A stretch of DNA of 64,000 nucleotides from Aquanectria penicillioides. Taxonomy: Eukaryota; Ascomycota; Sordariomycetes; Hypocreales; Nectriaceae. The translations under genes were made by a program, and so were the position numbers. The notes under the pieces were generated by a model. It did no database searches and had not been told where the DNA came from. It saw nothing but the letters and a program-made list of their open reading frames with translations. The stretch lies in contig PYIU01000002.1 in assembly GCA_003415625.1 (NCBI GenBank), positions 6,572,001 through 6,636,000 on the forward strand, read 5' to 3'. Positions 46,277-58,109 of the stretch are shown here, piece after piece (the stretch's first letter is position 1; each line of letters starts with the position of its first letter).

Positions 46277-47090
46277 TCAGCGTGCCCCAAAATTCAAGAT
46301 GAGATGAAACCATTATGACAGATTCAGACGACTACTTATTTGGGAAGCTGGCGTTTTGACGGGAAATTCAACCTCCCAGGCAACATCACAGGCAGGGAAG
46401 CAACAAGACTGGCGTTTAGGGTCGAGACCTCGCATTGCCTGTGATTTGAGGACAGCAACAGTCATTTGAAATCGGCATATACACGACGATAGCCATATCT
46501 ACTTCGTGCCACTACCATGATGTTGATTATGGTCATTTGTCTAAATCATTTTGCTAACAAATGGTTTGTCATCACCCCCCGATAACATGACCATACAATT
46601 GATGATCTAGAACGTGCCAATAATAGACATTAAGTATTGAAAAGCACATGGCCCAGGTTTATGTATATCAGATACACTTTACGTGTCGTCGATTCTCCCT
46701 TTCGATATTCAACGCCACCGATATGTATTCTTAAAGTGGCTGCTTGCAGAGCGTGATTCCCATTCAGTCGTCTCGTTACATCATGGGGCGTTCATGCAGT
46801 GTCATCTGACGCCATCATCTCCGCAATTCCCTTCACCCCCACGCTGGATATGTCAACAAAATTGTCGTGCGGAGATGAGCAGTAAGACGTGGCATCGAGA
46901 ATACACATTCGAATATTCGACCAAGCCACTTCATGTGTGTATGGTGGCTCAAGTTTGTACCTGGAGGCTTTTCAAAGAAACGAAGTAGTGCGAGGGCATC
47001 CAACTCACAAAGACACAGCTCCCACAACTTCAAGGAATGTTGCTACCATATCTTTTGTGTGAAGACCAAACTCAGCTTTCCAAGTACGCT
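46277..47090. other. Intergenic region
   Basis: About 0.8 kb without a supported feature. Confidence 0.45.
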
Positions 47091-48022
47091 ATGGCTGCCC
47101 AGCTCGCTTCCCCAATTGACATCGACGAGCGAAGCGCGCTCACCAAGAGAGTCCTGCCTGAGATGACCCTTGGTCGAGGGTTCCAGACCATCGAGGCCAG
47201 CACATCGCGCGTTGTAGCGAGGGACTCCGCAGCAGAGCGCTTCAGCCTATCCGGCAACGCAATCATTACAGGTGGCGCTGGGAGTATTTTTCAATGGTGG
47301 TACCACGGGCACTGCTACAGCATGGTATTGCCGGTTTGGTGCTGTTCGACCTCAATGTTGAGGGATCTGAGGCCAAGGTCCAGGAACTAAGGGACGAGTT
47401 TCTTAAGGCGAATATTTCCGCTAAAGCAGTTAATGTTACGGACGAAAATTAAGTCGCTAAAGGCATCGCTGAGACAGCAGCAGAATTAGGATCAGTAGAC
47501 GCGCTGTTGTGTTTCGCAGGAGTCGTCGGGTGTGTCCACGCACTCGACATGCCAGCTAGTCAGGGGCGAGGTATCCTCAACATCAACACCACGGGATCTT
47601 TTCTCTGTGCACAGGCTGCCGCTCGCTAGATGGTTCAACAGGGGACTGGTGGACGTATCGCCTTCACGGCTTCCATGTCCGCGCACAGGGTCAACTACCC
47701 CCAGCCGCAGGTTGCATACAACATGAGCAAGAGGGTGCTGCTCACGATCAAGAGCTCGCTGGCTGCAGAGTGGAGGCACTACGGAATCACAGTCAACAGC
47801 AGCAACCCTGGGTACATGGACACGGTGCTGAACGAGGGGGGGGGGGGGGGGGGGGGGGGGGGGCTTGCGGCGGCTAGGAAAATATGGTGCGAGAGAAACC
47901 CCTCTGGGAGGATGGAGTTTCCTGAAGGGTTGACGGGCGTCGTGGTGACGTTACTGAGCAGGTCAGGATCATACATATATGGAGCCGATATCGTGGTTGA
48001 TGGAGGCTGCATGGTCTTTTGA
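47091..48022 (+). pseudogene. Decayed short-chain dehydrogenase/reductase gene
   Basis: From ATG 47091 the frame gives a normal SDR N-terminus up to the cofactor motif NAIITGGAG. It then shifts, with a small deletion between GGTTGTAT and HGIAGLVLFDLNVEG. In the restored frame there are stop codons TAA at 47450-47452 and TAG at 47627-47629. The last third is open (47630-48022) and keeps the catalytic Ser region TASMSAH, the YNMSK active site, and the C-terminal YGADIVVDGG. Inside it lies a 28-nt poly-G run coding nine Gly where relatives have about one. It was presumably a sugar-alcohol-type NAD(P) dehydrogenase. Confidence 0.8.
47836..47863 (+). repeat. 28-nt poly-G homopolymer
   Basis: Uninterrupted G28 inside the decayed SDR gene, between codons for LNE and LAAARKIW. 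The reading frame is the same on both sides. Confidence 0.9.
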
Positions 48023-49758
48023 TGCAATCCATACTTGCATCATCCTAGCTTGCTCCCAATGATGCAGTGCGGCACATGATTTCGCGATATGTATGGCATC
48101 TATGAGGTGAAACAGTAATGCAGGGTGCTGGATAGTGCAAGCAATTAATGGCATATTCACATCTGCAGCCAAAGAGCGGAGCTGGGTCTTATTTGGGCAT
48201 GGTCGACGATGTTTCGGATAACAGACTGCACGGACGCCGTGGATCGCCGGTCCCGTGGTGTGAGACCTGCAGGCTGTTGACAGCGATTGCAGCAAATGTC
48301 GATATGAACGGTGCTGAGTCGCGGTTTGGATGTTGAGGATGGTGGAGACGTTGAGACTTTGATATGCACGACCAGATCGCGGCCCGCTCACACGAGAGGA
48401 TTTGAGTTTGAAGAAGCAAAATCGAAAGTTGATGAAAAGTGCCTCATCCAAGCAGAGTCCGCGAATGGGCCCCGTGAGAGCGTGTGAGCGGAGTCTGCCC
48501 GAGCACATCTCGAACAGTGACCGCCGATCCCAGGGACGTGAAACCCAAGAACTCCAGCGCACGGCGCAAACACATGATTCATCAATCACCAATGGCAAAC
48601 CCCGGGCTCGCGTGGCAGCAAATCTCAAAGGGAATTCCTTCGCTATCAGTCCACTCACTATCGCTACGAGGTACATATCGATAAAACCGGATCCTTGTGC
48701 GCAGAAGACTCGGCGTCCTAGGCCGAGTCGGTCCATGTCCGTAGTTTGGCTTCGGGTCCGTGAACGAACGACGGCCACCGGGTCGACACGTGGAGTCGGC
48801 CATTGGACTTTGGCTCCGGCTGGGGAAACGACATCAACCTTGAGACAGCCGCAGCGCTCACTGGACATTGAGTTTATCTCTCGGTGCGCGATAACTTGAG
48901 GCAGAGACAGAAATCGCGTCTAGGCTATTCTCTTTCTCCCCATAGAGCGTGCGTTACTCAGCTCCTCCGAATACTTAGACGGACGAAGAAATAGTGACTC
49001 AAACCTCCAAGCTAAAAGCACCCAAGCACAGCTCCTCCGAAGCCTCCCGACCACCATCGCGGCGCGCATCGCCATAATTTCCTCGTCCCTCCCCCGGCCA
49101 CTCCCCACGCTGGCGCCCGCTGGCAGATCGGCCACCGTCCAACCAATGCTCTGGTCTTCGACGCTCCCCGCAGCTTAGTCCCTATCAGCGCGTCCCCATG
49201 CCCGGTGTCTCGTTGTGTGCAAGCAAGGCTGAGGCGACGGCGAGCGACGAATCAGCGGCCCCACGTGTAAACGTTGGCGGCCATGTGGATTTCCGTTCCG
49301 GGACGAGGAGAGCAAAGGAGGGGGCCTCAAGCGGGCTTGTTGCAGCGTTACGAAACCATGGCGGACAAGTCAAGTGTGACGAAGGGTAAATGTGCTTGTC
49401 ACGGGTCGTCTTGACTGCATCCGCGTTTGCCGCCGCGGCGTACCGTAAGCGTGTGAGTTTGACGTCGCGAGCGAGAGGGGCACATGAGGGGATCCGAATG
49501 TAGTGTGGATATCGCAGTGGGGGTCCAGACGGTGGATGGAGAATGTGAGACTTGGGCCAGACAACTCAGCGCGAGTTTATAAACACAAAGGGCGCCTCTA
49601 CGGTTCGAGCGAGCTGTGTGTTGTTAGTCTCCGTTGCTGGAGGGTCAAGGATTCTCTAGCTTCGCTGCGTTCTGTTCTATTGTTTAATTGTTCAACTCCT
49701 TCGTTGACACATCCATTGCCCTCACCCAGCAACGGAGACCAATATCCCCTCCCCCACA
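48023..49758. other. Intergenic region
   Basis: About 1.7 kb. Long frames on both strands (47969-48868 minus, 48402-48899 plus) overlap each other and have no domain-like character; I do not support them. Confidence 0.4.
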
Positions 49759-50208
49759 ATGGACAAGGCCACTCTTCTCACAGCTTCCAAGGTGGAGCTG
49801 GGCGTTTCCGGAAATCCCCGCCCCGACATCATCAGGTTGCTTGGACCTGCACTGGAAGTTGCTTTACATTTCCAAAACATCGTCAGCTCTGTCTCTCTTT
49901 TTGTATGCCTAAGGGCATGGCTCGTCGCTAGTTTCACCTGCGCCAATATCCTTTATGCGACCAAAATCCTGGCCCTGCAAGCTCTCTTTGCGTCGAAGTT
50001 CAGCGCTCTGCACAGCTATACCATGTCAAGCAAGGCAGCTATTGTCATCTGGAACTCCAAGACCATCCAGAGGTTGCGGAGGAAGCTCTTTTTCGAATTC
50101 GCCGTCTTCATTCTCGGCGGTGGCAATATGATCTTCATTATGCTCTTTTGGCCGGGGTGGTGGGTGCTCGGGGGAGCATCATGGGGTCTGTGGATGCTCT
50201 TCGGCTGA
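49759..50208 (+). CDS. Small hypothetical membrane protein
   Basis: Intronless, 149 residues. It has two hydrophobic regions, one at about 45-80 (SLFVCLRAWLVASF and on) and one at the C-terminus (FEFAVFILGGGNMIFIMLF, then WPGWWVLGGASWGLW). A basic SKTIQRLRRK stretch lies between them. The ATG follows a CACA context and a C/T-rich leader typical of expressed fungal genes. No family recognised. It is convergent with the XAP5 gene, 140 bp between stops. Confidence 0.65.
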   Translation: MDKATLLTASKVELGVSGNPRPDIIRLLGPALEVALHFQNIVSSVSLFVCLRAWLVASFTCANILYATKILALQALFASKFSALHSYTMSSKAAIVIWNSKTIQRLRRKLFFEFAVFILGGGNMIFIMLFWPGWWVLGGASWGLWMLFG

Positions 50209-50348
50209 GCGAATATTCGCTGGGCCCTCGTTTAGGCGCCAACTACCAACTACATATAGACGACGACAACGACAACGAAGCATAACAACAAATCCATGTT
50301 AGACTGCAGCCATAGACTGCATATGAACGCCAGTCTCGATTCATCACA

Positions 50349-51519
50349 TCATCGCGAGAAGAAAAAGGTATTTCCCCCGGCATCCTTTCGGACTTCCGTA
50401 GCATAGTCCTTTTCAGGATCGAACTCTTGCCACACACTCGCAGGATAAATGTGTTTGTTCTTCTCAAACCATCGGCGGTCGACCACCTTGGTCAGGGTCG
50501 GGTCATCTTTAGCACCTTCGAGAGTGCTGATATCGGGAAGAGCTCGGACGGCGGCCGCTTTAGAGGCGGAGGTGACAAGAGGGTCGCCACTTGGGGTATC
50601 GGCAGGCTCGGTCGATTCTGGTTTCTTTGGGGCTTCGGCGCTGTACTCGAACAGCTGCTGGCCGCCGGGGCCTCGAGACTTGTTCATGGCGAAGAAGTAA
50701 AAGTCATAATGCTGCAAAAACGGTTAGAAGACTTAGAACAGACGCAAGGGGCAATACTGATCACGCGGTAATGCAACTTACGTGAGGAATGATGACTGTC
50801 CCGCGGACAAGCATGAGATCATCAACGCCAACTCTGGCCCATTCGCGCCGAGCATTGGCCTTCTCTCCAACGCCAAGCTCTGCGCCGACCTTTCTGCTCT
50901 TGTCCAAAAACACCCACACGTAGTCGCCCTTCTTAACCCTGACCGTTCCACCGGGGATGTTGCTGCCATCGTAGAATACAAACGGTATCGCAATCTCGGT
51001 CGCTTTGACAGCTTCCTGGATGACGAGGAACTCGCGGCGCAGGGTGTCTCGTTCGGCCGCCTCTCGTCGCAATGATGATTTCGTCATGGACTTGGGTACA
51101 ATTCCCAACGATGTATTGGCTTTGAACTTCGACTTGGGTTTACCGTCGCTATCGTCGCCGTCAATCGTCGCGTTCTTCGACTTCGATGTCGATTTCGTGA
51201 CCGGTCCGTCCAGCTCATCCCCTTCTTCGTCGTCAAATGAGAGCAGCTTTTTTCCTTGCTTCTTCTTTTTCTTCTTCACGGGGCCTGCCCCAGAGCCCGT
51301 GTCACTGCCACCGTTGTCAGGAGTGCCTGTCAGCGAGCGATCCGGTGTGGACGTGCCTGAGAACGCAGCCTCGCGGGCTTCACGCTCCTGCTGTTCGAGG
51401 ACCTCGGCGCGGCGCTTTCGAAAGTCGGAGAGTGCCACGAGGCCGACTGTGTGCGTTGATAGACGCTCATTAGTCGTCTTGTTTTGCGGCGTGAACCGGG
51501 ACGAGTTTTGGTCCGCCAT
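50349..51519 (-). CDS. XAP5 domain protein (FAM50 homologue)
   Basis: Conserved nuclear protein of the XAP5/FAM50 family, linked in other eukaryotes to spliceosome and chromatin function. Two exons on the minus strand (51519-50782 and 50711-50349; 70-bp intron) give 366 residues. The N-terminus TVGLVALSDFRKRRAEVLEQQ is the conserved opening. A Lys/Asp-rich low-complexity linker (VKKKKKKQGKK) follows. The C-terminal XAP5 core has LRREFLVIQEAVK, IPFVFYDGSNIPGG, VKKGDYVWVFLDKSR, LMLVRGTVIIPHHYDFYFF (this last rebuilt across the intron) and WFEKNKHIYPASVWQEFDP. Start at 51519 rather than 51555, since the family begins just before the TVGLVAL block. Confidence 0.95.
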
Positions 51520-51874
51520 CGTGGGATTGCAGTGTGATGGTATAGGATGGATCAAGTCCCAGCTGAAAACAAAAATGTCAATGGAGCCTAGAGCGTCCCG
51601 TGATCGGAGTGTACAGTGTGTTTACCTTGGACAAGTTAGCGCACTGTTTGATTTAGCTGGAAAATCTTTGCTGACACAGTGCGGTATCGCCTACCCTGTA
51701 TCCATCAGGCTTTTGGATATTTTCTGTCCGTTTAGGCTTGCTAGCATTTTAATCAGGGAGGGTCGAAAGCTTTAGTTCTTTAATTTGAGAGATTTCAATC
51801 TGGTGTACCAATATCTGCTTCAAAGTGATAAACATGGATGGGAAAATGGTGATGGTTTGATGTAGCGATCCCCA
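51520..51874. other. Promoter of the XAP5 gene / 3' end of the GST gene
   Basis: 355 bp, no other feature seen. Confidence 0.4.
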
Positions 51875-52717
51875 TCAAGGCAGCGCTTTTCCACTCCTGG
51901 TAGCTTGTCCAACCAAGGAATTCGTGGTGTCGTCAGCATATCTCTTGTAAGCCAAGATGTATCGCTCCTCCGAGCTCCAAGTGTCTCTCACGCTCTGCCT
52001 GTCTGTCGTTGCGTCGGCCCATTTCCACCATCTCGACCACAAGTCTGTATCTTCCCCACTCGCGTTCTTCGGAATCCCGTGGCCGCCATCCTTGTACCAA
52101 TCAATCAGGAAGAGACGCTTCGCCCAAGGCGCCAAGCAAATATCCACGAGACTAAAGCTGTTGCCAAGGAAGAAAGGGCCATCAGGGTCCATCTGCTCGA
52201 CGAAGGCCTTGATGTGCCTTTGCAGCTCATCGCGGGCTTGGTCAAGAGTGTATGATTTGGATGGAGTATGCTGTAGAAGCTTGTAGAAGGCTGGAATGAT
52301 TCGCGTGCTGATGTGGTCAATCCAGAGCCGAGATCGCGCTCGCTCATACGGATCCTTAGGAAGCAAGGATGGGCCGTACTGTGTCTCATCTGCGTACGCA
52401 TCATTGAGATACTCGCAGATGATATTGCTTTCGAACAATGGGCGCTGCTGCTTTCCTTGGGCACCGGTAGGAACGGCAAGAGTAGGCACAAGGCCCCTTG
52501 GATTCATCGCCACGAATGCTGGCTCTTTTTTATATGGGTTTATTTCCACGTACTGATGAGGAATATTCTTTTCGCAGAGAGTAATCCATGAACGTTGGAC
52601 AAATGGGCAGAACCAACCCCCATAGAGCTTCAATGGACACTCGTCTGAGTGGATTGCAGCTAGGTTCGCCGCAGCGCCTGTGGTCTCGGGAGGAAGTGAG
52701 GTATCAACCTTGGCCAT
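51875..52717 (-). CDS. Glutathione S-transferase, omega-like
   Basis: Cytosolic thiol transferase. Intronless, 280 residues from ATG 52717. The frame is open further to 52873, but the extra part is likely 5' leader. The thioredoxin-like N-terminal domain carries the omega-class Cys active site in YGGWFCPFVQR (Cys37), the conserved cis-Pro region PRGLVPTLAVP, and the glutathione-binding ES pair in FESNIICEYL. The helical C-terminal domain includes SLVDICLAPWAKRLF. Cys instead of Tyr or Ser in the active site points to glutaredoxin-like thiol-transfer or reductase activity rather than classical conjugation. Confidence 0.93.
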   Translation of the reverse strand: MAKVDTSLPPETTGAAANLAAIHSDECPLKLYGGWFCPFVQRSWITLCEKNIPHQYVEINPYKKEPAFVAMNPRGLVPTLAVPTGAQGKQQRPLFESNIICEYLNDAYADETQYGPSLLPKDPYERARSRLWIDHISTRIIPAFYKLLQHTPSKSYTLDQARDELQRHIKAFVEQMDPDGPFFLGNSFSLVDICLAPWAKRLFLIDWYKDGGHGIPKNASGEDTDLWSRWWKWADATTDRQSVRDTWSSEERYILAYKRYADDTTNSLVGQATRSGKALP

Positions 52718-53569
52718 GACGATTAAAATATGTATATGACTTGCAAGAAATGTTCTGAAATCAAGATGGAAACTGGCGGGATGACTCTGCACAATCAATG
52801 AGTGGCATGATGGATCATGTTGGGATTGCGGGGGAACGATCTTGCGAAAGTGGGAACTTGGTGAACGTACCAATCTCCTTCTTTTGACTCCCGATCAAAA
52901 CCTTGTCCCTAATAAAGACCAAAGTCAACCAGATTTAAAATCCTTTTACGTATCTGATACCTTTTCAGAGTAGGGCCAAACACACATTGTCTTCTCGCCA
53001 CGAATAGTGCCAAAATAGGAACCTTTAGGACAGCATCGGTCACGAACCTTGATGGACCCATCGCCTGGACTCAGAACAATCTAAGCATCAGAACAAAATA
53101 GAAGACAATTGAGGTGCTGTGTCAGCATGTTCTTGTAAGGCTAAAGATATATGTCTCAATATGATTTCATGCTTGATTTTGAAGAAATCTATTTTGAGTG
53201 GTTAAACAAAGAGCCATTCATCTCAGCAGATTGATTAGCAGCGGTGAACACCGATAGTGATGTTTGAACTTGCAAAATACACTCTCCTTTATCTGCAATA
53301 ATTTGCCTATGCCTTAGGAACGAAAAGTGTCACTACATTTCCAACATTCAAACCAATTTGAATTATTTTTGAACGATTGAGAAACCTCGATATTTTATTA
53401 GTATATGTGTAACCACAAAGGTGTCGCTTGTGTTTATTTCTTACCAACCTTAATTCTATCTTCGCAAATATGGACGGTTATAAGTTTAAATAATATTTCT
53501 TGATCTCTTTACATATCCAATCTCGCTCCTCTACTTAATAATCGAATCAAAACGACAACAAATTTGCTG
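52718..53569. other. Intergenic region
   Basis: AT-rich, no supported gene. Confidence 0.45.
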
Positions 53570-53575
53570 AAAATA

Positions 53576-53920
53576 TGGCTCCTCATCAGGTTGCCTCCTA
53601 CCAAATGCCCCGTGCCCCTCTGCACAAACTACCTCCCGAGTTGTATGTTTTTCTCATTGGTCTCGATTAGGCGTCAATCAAAGCGCTTCGATTTGATGGG
53701 AAAGTCAGTCATAAGGACAGACAGAAGGCGATAGATTGTTTCAGGAATGATTCGAATGTCCAGGTCTTGCTTTTGAACCTGGCTTGTGGAGCGGTTGTGT
53801 TAGTTTCCAGCTTCGTCCATTGCGTTCAATACTTACGGTATGCCATAGATTAACACTAACTGCTGCATCTTACGAATTCCTCACGGAACCTCACTGGTGA
53901 GATCATATGCCTAGAGCCTT
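53576..53920 (+). pseudogene. SNF2-family helicase C-terminal relic behind a short first-exon-like ORF
   Basis: The ATG at 53576 opens a short frame (MAPHQVASYQMPRAP, then LHKLPPEL) after a promoter-like AT-rich stretch. Next comes FLIGLD, a TAG, and ASIKALRFDGKVSHKDRQKAIDCF, then VLLLNLACGAV. A disturbed stretch of about 50 bp follows, then LTLTAASYEFLTEPHW. These match, in order, the helicase C-terminal motifs of fungal SNF2/Rad5-like ATPases, with a Gln-to-stop change and further breaks. The remaining helicase body is absent. Confidence 0.55.
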
Positions 53921-54450
53921 CACACGGAGTGTAATGCCACAATTGTCAGGAATCTTACCCTCGAGGACCAGGCCACAGGTTGGGGCAAAAACGAGCTGTG
54001 ACTACGGTTCGATTTTTTGTGAGAGATTCATTTGAGCAGGGATGAGAGTTAAGATCTAGCATATTTCGGATTTAGTTGGCTGGATACTGGCTGTGACAAT
54101 CTTAAAAGCGAGTAATGGAGGTTCAGGAGTCAAAGAGGCAACTCGCCAATGTGCTCTCAGCATCACATAATTCGGTTGGAACAAGTCGCGACATGCGATT
54201 AGTGCAGATCAGTACTTAATTTAGTATCTTGGGCAATTATTGACTTTGGGAAGGACCTCCGGGAGCCTCTCTGAGCCAGAGGACTGAATCATGGTCGTGG
54301 AGGATGAACCCAACATGCAGGATTCCAGGCTGTTAGTGTAGGAACCTTAGATTGAGACTTGATCGAGTGGTCTTTTGAGATGCTGGGCTAGTAAACCAAG
54401 TTCCACGTAGTTATGATTTCTCCAATCTGAGCCAGTTCTCTGTGGTCATG
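53921..54450. other. Intergenic region
   Basis: No supported feature. Confidence 0.4.
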
Positions 54451-55380
54451 CTATGATGAAGCAGTGGGTGTTGTGTGCGTTAGCACTAGCCATAATGTCT
54501 TGGGTCCCACCACCAGTGTGTCTAGAGGTGGAACATCTAGCTCTGCGACATGCGGCCCCAAGGCACGTAGTTTGCCCTCGGCGCTGTTGTCTTTGTCGTT
54601 TTGAAGCTCCATCTGGTCGACAATTGATACGCCGATGAGTTGGGAGAGCTCGTGAGAGTCCATCATAGTGGCATGCAAACCACGTGCATGGAGCCAGTCG
54701 GTGTTAGCGACGGCAAAATAAGCCTCAGCGCGCTCGCGCGGGGTCTCAGGCTTCTTCACCGCAGCCTGCGCAGCGGAAATGGGGAGGCCGACGGCGGTAC
54801 GGACGGTCCCCAGCGCTGCATGCACAGGAATTGTGATGGCGCCTCCAACAACGCCCATGGCAGCTCCTAGAACATTGCCGCGTTTGGCGTTTTGGCCAAT
54901 GTTCTTGCCTGTGTCTTTGACGTTGTTGAAGATGCCCTTCGCGAAGCTCTTGGGGCCGTCGCTAACATGCTTGCCCATATTTGCAGCATGTCGGACGGCG
55001 CGATCTGACACCTTTGCGGCGAGGAACGCTGAGATGGTTTCAAGAAGTGAGAGCCACGTCTCCCTCGGGATGCCGAAGCTGAGCAGCGCGGGTGCGTAGG
55101 CCAACAACAGTGGCGCAGTTGGATCTGGGATGATCTGGGGAATCGCAATTGGCCACCGGCTGGCAGAGCCCGACGCCTCAGAGTAGCTTGGAAGAGGCGT
55201 ATCTGCTGGGAAATTGAACGGTGACTCTGCAGTTGGGCGCGCAGACTTGCTGTGATCTACGGGGATCTTTTCCGCGTTGCTGGAGGACCCAGTGTCAACA
55301 GGTTCGTAACTCGGAGGCGCCTCCTCACGACGGGCGGCATCATGCTCAGCCTGGGCCTCTCGCTCTTTTTCAAACGACAT
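54451..55380 (-). CDS. Conserved fungal protein of unknown function
   Basis: Intronless, 309 residues from ATG 55380 (upstream in-frame ATG at 55425 is less likely). Features: a charged N-terminal helix (EKEREAQAEHDAARREE), two PPSY/PLPSY proline motifs, a FNFPADTPLPSYSEA block, then a hydrophobic IPQIIPDPTAPLLLAYAP segment. A Gly/Ala-rich region (about 185-215) could contact membrane. The C-terminal charged domain has ERAEAYFAVANTDWL. PPxY-type motifs suggest interaction with WW-domain ubiquitin ligases (inference). It resembles hypothetical proteins found across Pezizomycotina. Confidence 0.8.
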   Translation of the reverse strand: MSFEKEREAQAEHDAARREEAPPSYEPVDTGSSSNAEKIPVDHSKSARPTAESPFNFPADTPLPSYSEASGSASRWPIAIPQIIPDPTAPLLLAYAPALLSFGIPRETWLSLLETISAFLAAKVSDRAVRHAANMGKHVSDGPKSFAKGIFNNVKDTGKNIGQNAKRGNVLGAAMGVVGGAITIPVHAALGTVRTAVGLPISAAQAAVKKPETPRERAEAYFAVANTDWLHARGLHATMMDSHELSQLIGVSIVDQMELQNDKDNSAEGKLRALGPHVAELDVPPLDTLVVGPKTLWLVLTHTTPTASS

Positions 55381-56243
55381 TCTATTTGAGATGCAATGGA
55401 TATGAGACTTTGCAAAACAAAACAAAACGAAGGAGGGGATCTCGGGAAATGGTGTAAAAAGTCTAATCCGTCTGCGCGGTTACTCGGTGGACGGGCCGTG
55501 TTGCTGACATAACCTGTGCTCACGGAGCAAACCTAGGTATGTTGGAGTGATGATCATCACCCATTTCGCAAGTGAAATAGCAGGTAGTGATATGACGTAG
55601 GGCTGACAAATTTCCGTGGATACGCAGTCAGAGGGGGTATTGGGCGTTGCTATTGTGTTTGCGTGGTGAGCGTTTATCAATACGGTGATTGAGTTGTTGA
55701 GAGTCTGCTTCAATACGTGCATGTAATGCAACGGAACAAGAACAGATTGGTGGAAGTCACAACATTGAGCCTCCAAGAGCGCTTTGGTGTCGGGAGTTAG
55801 ACGAGACTTGTCAATGGGTTATTGTCTCCAACGCATTAATACCTGATCTCTAATATGTGATGCGCTGCCAGATTACAAGTAAGTCTAGTTTTTAATCGAT
55901 CATCTGAGTGAATTAATTTTGACCCTGAGAGGTAGCTACTACCGACTGAGACCTACTCCAACCCCAAGACACGCAGTGGCAAAATATGGGATATTCATTA
56001 TACCGAAAAAACATAAATGCATTTTTTTTCATCAAATCGAACCGCTAAGACTTTTATATGTGCAATTGTGATGAAGTCTGTTGCACGATCATGGTCGTTT
56101 GGTACGCCATACCAATTGACTCTGGGAATGCCAAACGTACAGCCTTTATCCTAACCTGTCTACATCATGTCGCAGCAACTAGAAGGCCAAATGAGGGTTA
56201 TGGTTGTCACGTTCTTCTATACTAAGAGCCACTGGCAAACCAT
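55381..56243. other. Intergenic region
   Basis: Upstream of the gene ending at 55380 and downstream of nagA; no supported gene. Confidence 0.45.
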
Positions 56244-57675
56244 TTAATGATCCAAGCTGATGTGCTTCTCAACTTCCCTGCAGTAAACCTGGGTTCCAAA
56301 CTTCCAAACCTCATCAACGATCAGTTGCGGAGCGCCTTCAGCGGTCCACTCCTCGGAAAAGATGACGAAGTCCGCATCGGCACCCGGCATTAGATTCCCT
56401 TTTTTATTTTCAACCCCAAGCATGGCCGCTGGCGTCGACGTGATCGCCCGGAGAGTCTTTCCAATGGGAGCTCCTGACCACTTGAGGAAATTGTTTGCGC
56501 ATTCAACCAAGGTGATCGAACTATTTTCAGGTATCTGTCAGTTTGTTCCACTTGATCATAAGGGTATACTAACCTGCCAGCGATCCGCTCCGTCCCTTCG
56601 AGATGCAGTGCAGTTCCGACTTTGGCAATCTTACTATTCACGTCGCCATTGACCCAGGGATACACACCGTCAGGCAGACCCAAGAGATGCATCGAGTCAG
56701 TTACCAAGATCAGCCCTTCTGGATGAGCGTTGAAGGCGATTTTAACAACAGTGGGATGAAGGTGGATTCCATCGCAAATGACCCCGAAATATGGCCTTCC
56801 CGCAGTTCTGTAGGTGCCTAAGACGCCAAAGATACCGGGGTTGCGGTGGTGAAGGGGTCGCATAGCGTTGAAGAGATGAGTGATCATGGTAGCACCGGCT
56901 GCAATAGCCTTCAAGGCTACCTCGTAAGTTGCCTCAGAATGTCCAACGGAACAAACGATACCTCTTGATGCCAGCCCTGGGATGATTTCAAGAATTTTCC
57001 CGAGCTCGGGAGCAATGGTTATCTTCTTAATAGTAGGGGGTTTTGTGTTTTCAGGGTCGCTAGATCCTAAATGCTCTGCGCCGTAACAATCGTTCAAGTC
57101 CTGAAGGCTGTTCGCGCATTGCAAAACATTTACATCATGACACCCATTCTTGGCTGGGCTAATGAAAGGACCTTCCACATGAACTCCGAGCACCTCTGCC
57201 CCGTCTCCTGCAAGTCGGGACAGATTTGGACCTAGAAAAGGAAGCACCTGTGTGGTCGAGTTAGCCCCGAAGTAGCACCTAGTGCGTCATGAGTTAATAC
57301 ACACACCTTTTGATACAGCTCTGGCTTCTGGCTAGTCAATGTCGGGAGATATGAGGTGACACCAGTGCGGATTAATTTTTTATTTACATCCGAAAGAGCC
57401 TTTGGGTAATGTTTGATGTCTTGTGGTGCTGTGGAAAAGTTGAATCCAAATGCTCCATTGACCTGCGCGTCTATCAATCCTGGGGAAATTATGCGGCCAC
57501 CGACATCAATGACTCTATCAGGAATGGCAGTAATATCGAAAAAGGTCTTTTGGCCGGAAATGATAGTTCCTGCGGTGGGACTAATCCAGAGGTCATCAGA
57601 TATAATGTCGTCGCCACGAACTAACCGGCAGTTTGTGAATTTGGTGATGCCGCTTAATTCGAGTCTGTTGGGCAT
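56244..57675 (-). CDS. nagA: N-acetylglucosamine-6-phosphate deacetylase
   Basis: Cytosolic amidohydrolase that converts GlcNAc-6-phosphate to glucosamine-6-phosphate and acetate. Three exons on the minus strand (57675-57307, 57247-56574, 56520-56244) join in phase to 439 residues; introns are 59 and 53 bp. Seen: SPGLIDAQVNGAFG near the N-terminus, the metal-binding HVEGPFIS (Glu148), VGHSEATY and THLFNAMRP histidines, and VTDSMHL, whose Asp is the catalytic base in this family. The C-terminal AMLGVENKKGNLMPGADADFVIF block completes the barrel. Its neighbours are AnmK and MurQ homologues, whose product GlcNAc-6-P is its substrate. The promoter holds the cluster 13-mer at 58110-58122 and a one-mismatch copy at 58151-58163. 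The frame is open ~60 codons further upstream without conserved sequence. Confidence 0.95.
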
Positions 57676-58109
57676 ATTGTTGGCAGAATATGGTAATTTC
57701 AAGACTGTGTCGTATGAATTACCGAGGAAGTCAGGGATGTTCTCATGACCTTGATGGGTAAAGCAATTGCAAGTCGCACGGAAGTAGTGCCCATATCTAT
57801 AGCCATAGCATATAGTCAGCCAATTCCCCATGTACAAAGTTGGATCCACCATGCACTTCAGCCTGGAATAATAAGCCTATGGGGTCCAAACGTAATGTCA
57901 CGTTGCGCATGTTTGTGTTTCGCGGTCTGAAAGGCTGATAGTGCTGTTCAGGCACTAAGAACCTCTACACCACTAGATTCTTCACTGAGACGCCACCTGT
58001 GTCCGAATCTTCCAACGACATGTAAGCTAATTGGTTCTACGACTGAAATATCGGTTTAGTACTGGGCCGAGATCGCAGTGATATTGATCATTGGTGGCAA
58101 GCAAGATTA

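Noticed and set aside
47969..48868. 299-codon minus-strand open frame
   Set aside because: Overlaps the 3' end of the SDR gene antisense, has an erratic composition and no domain-like segments. A plus-strand frame (48402-48899) overlaps it equally without support.
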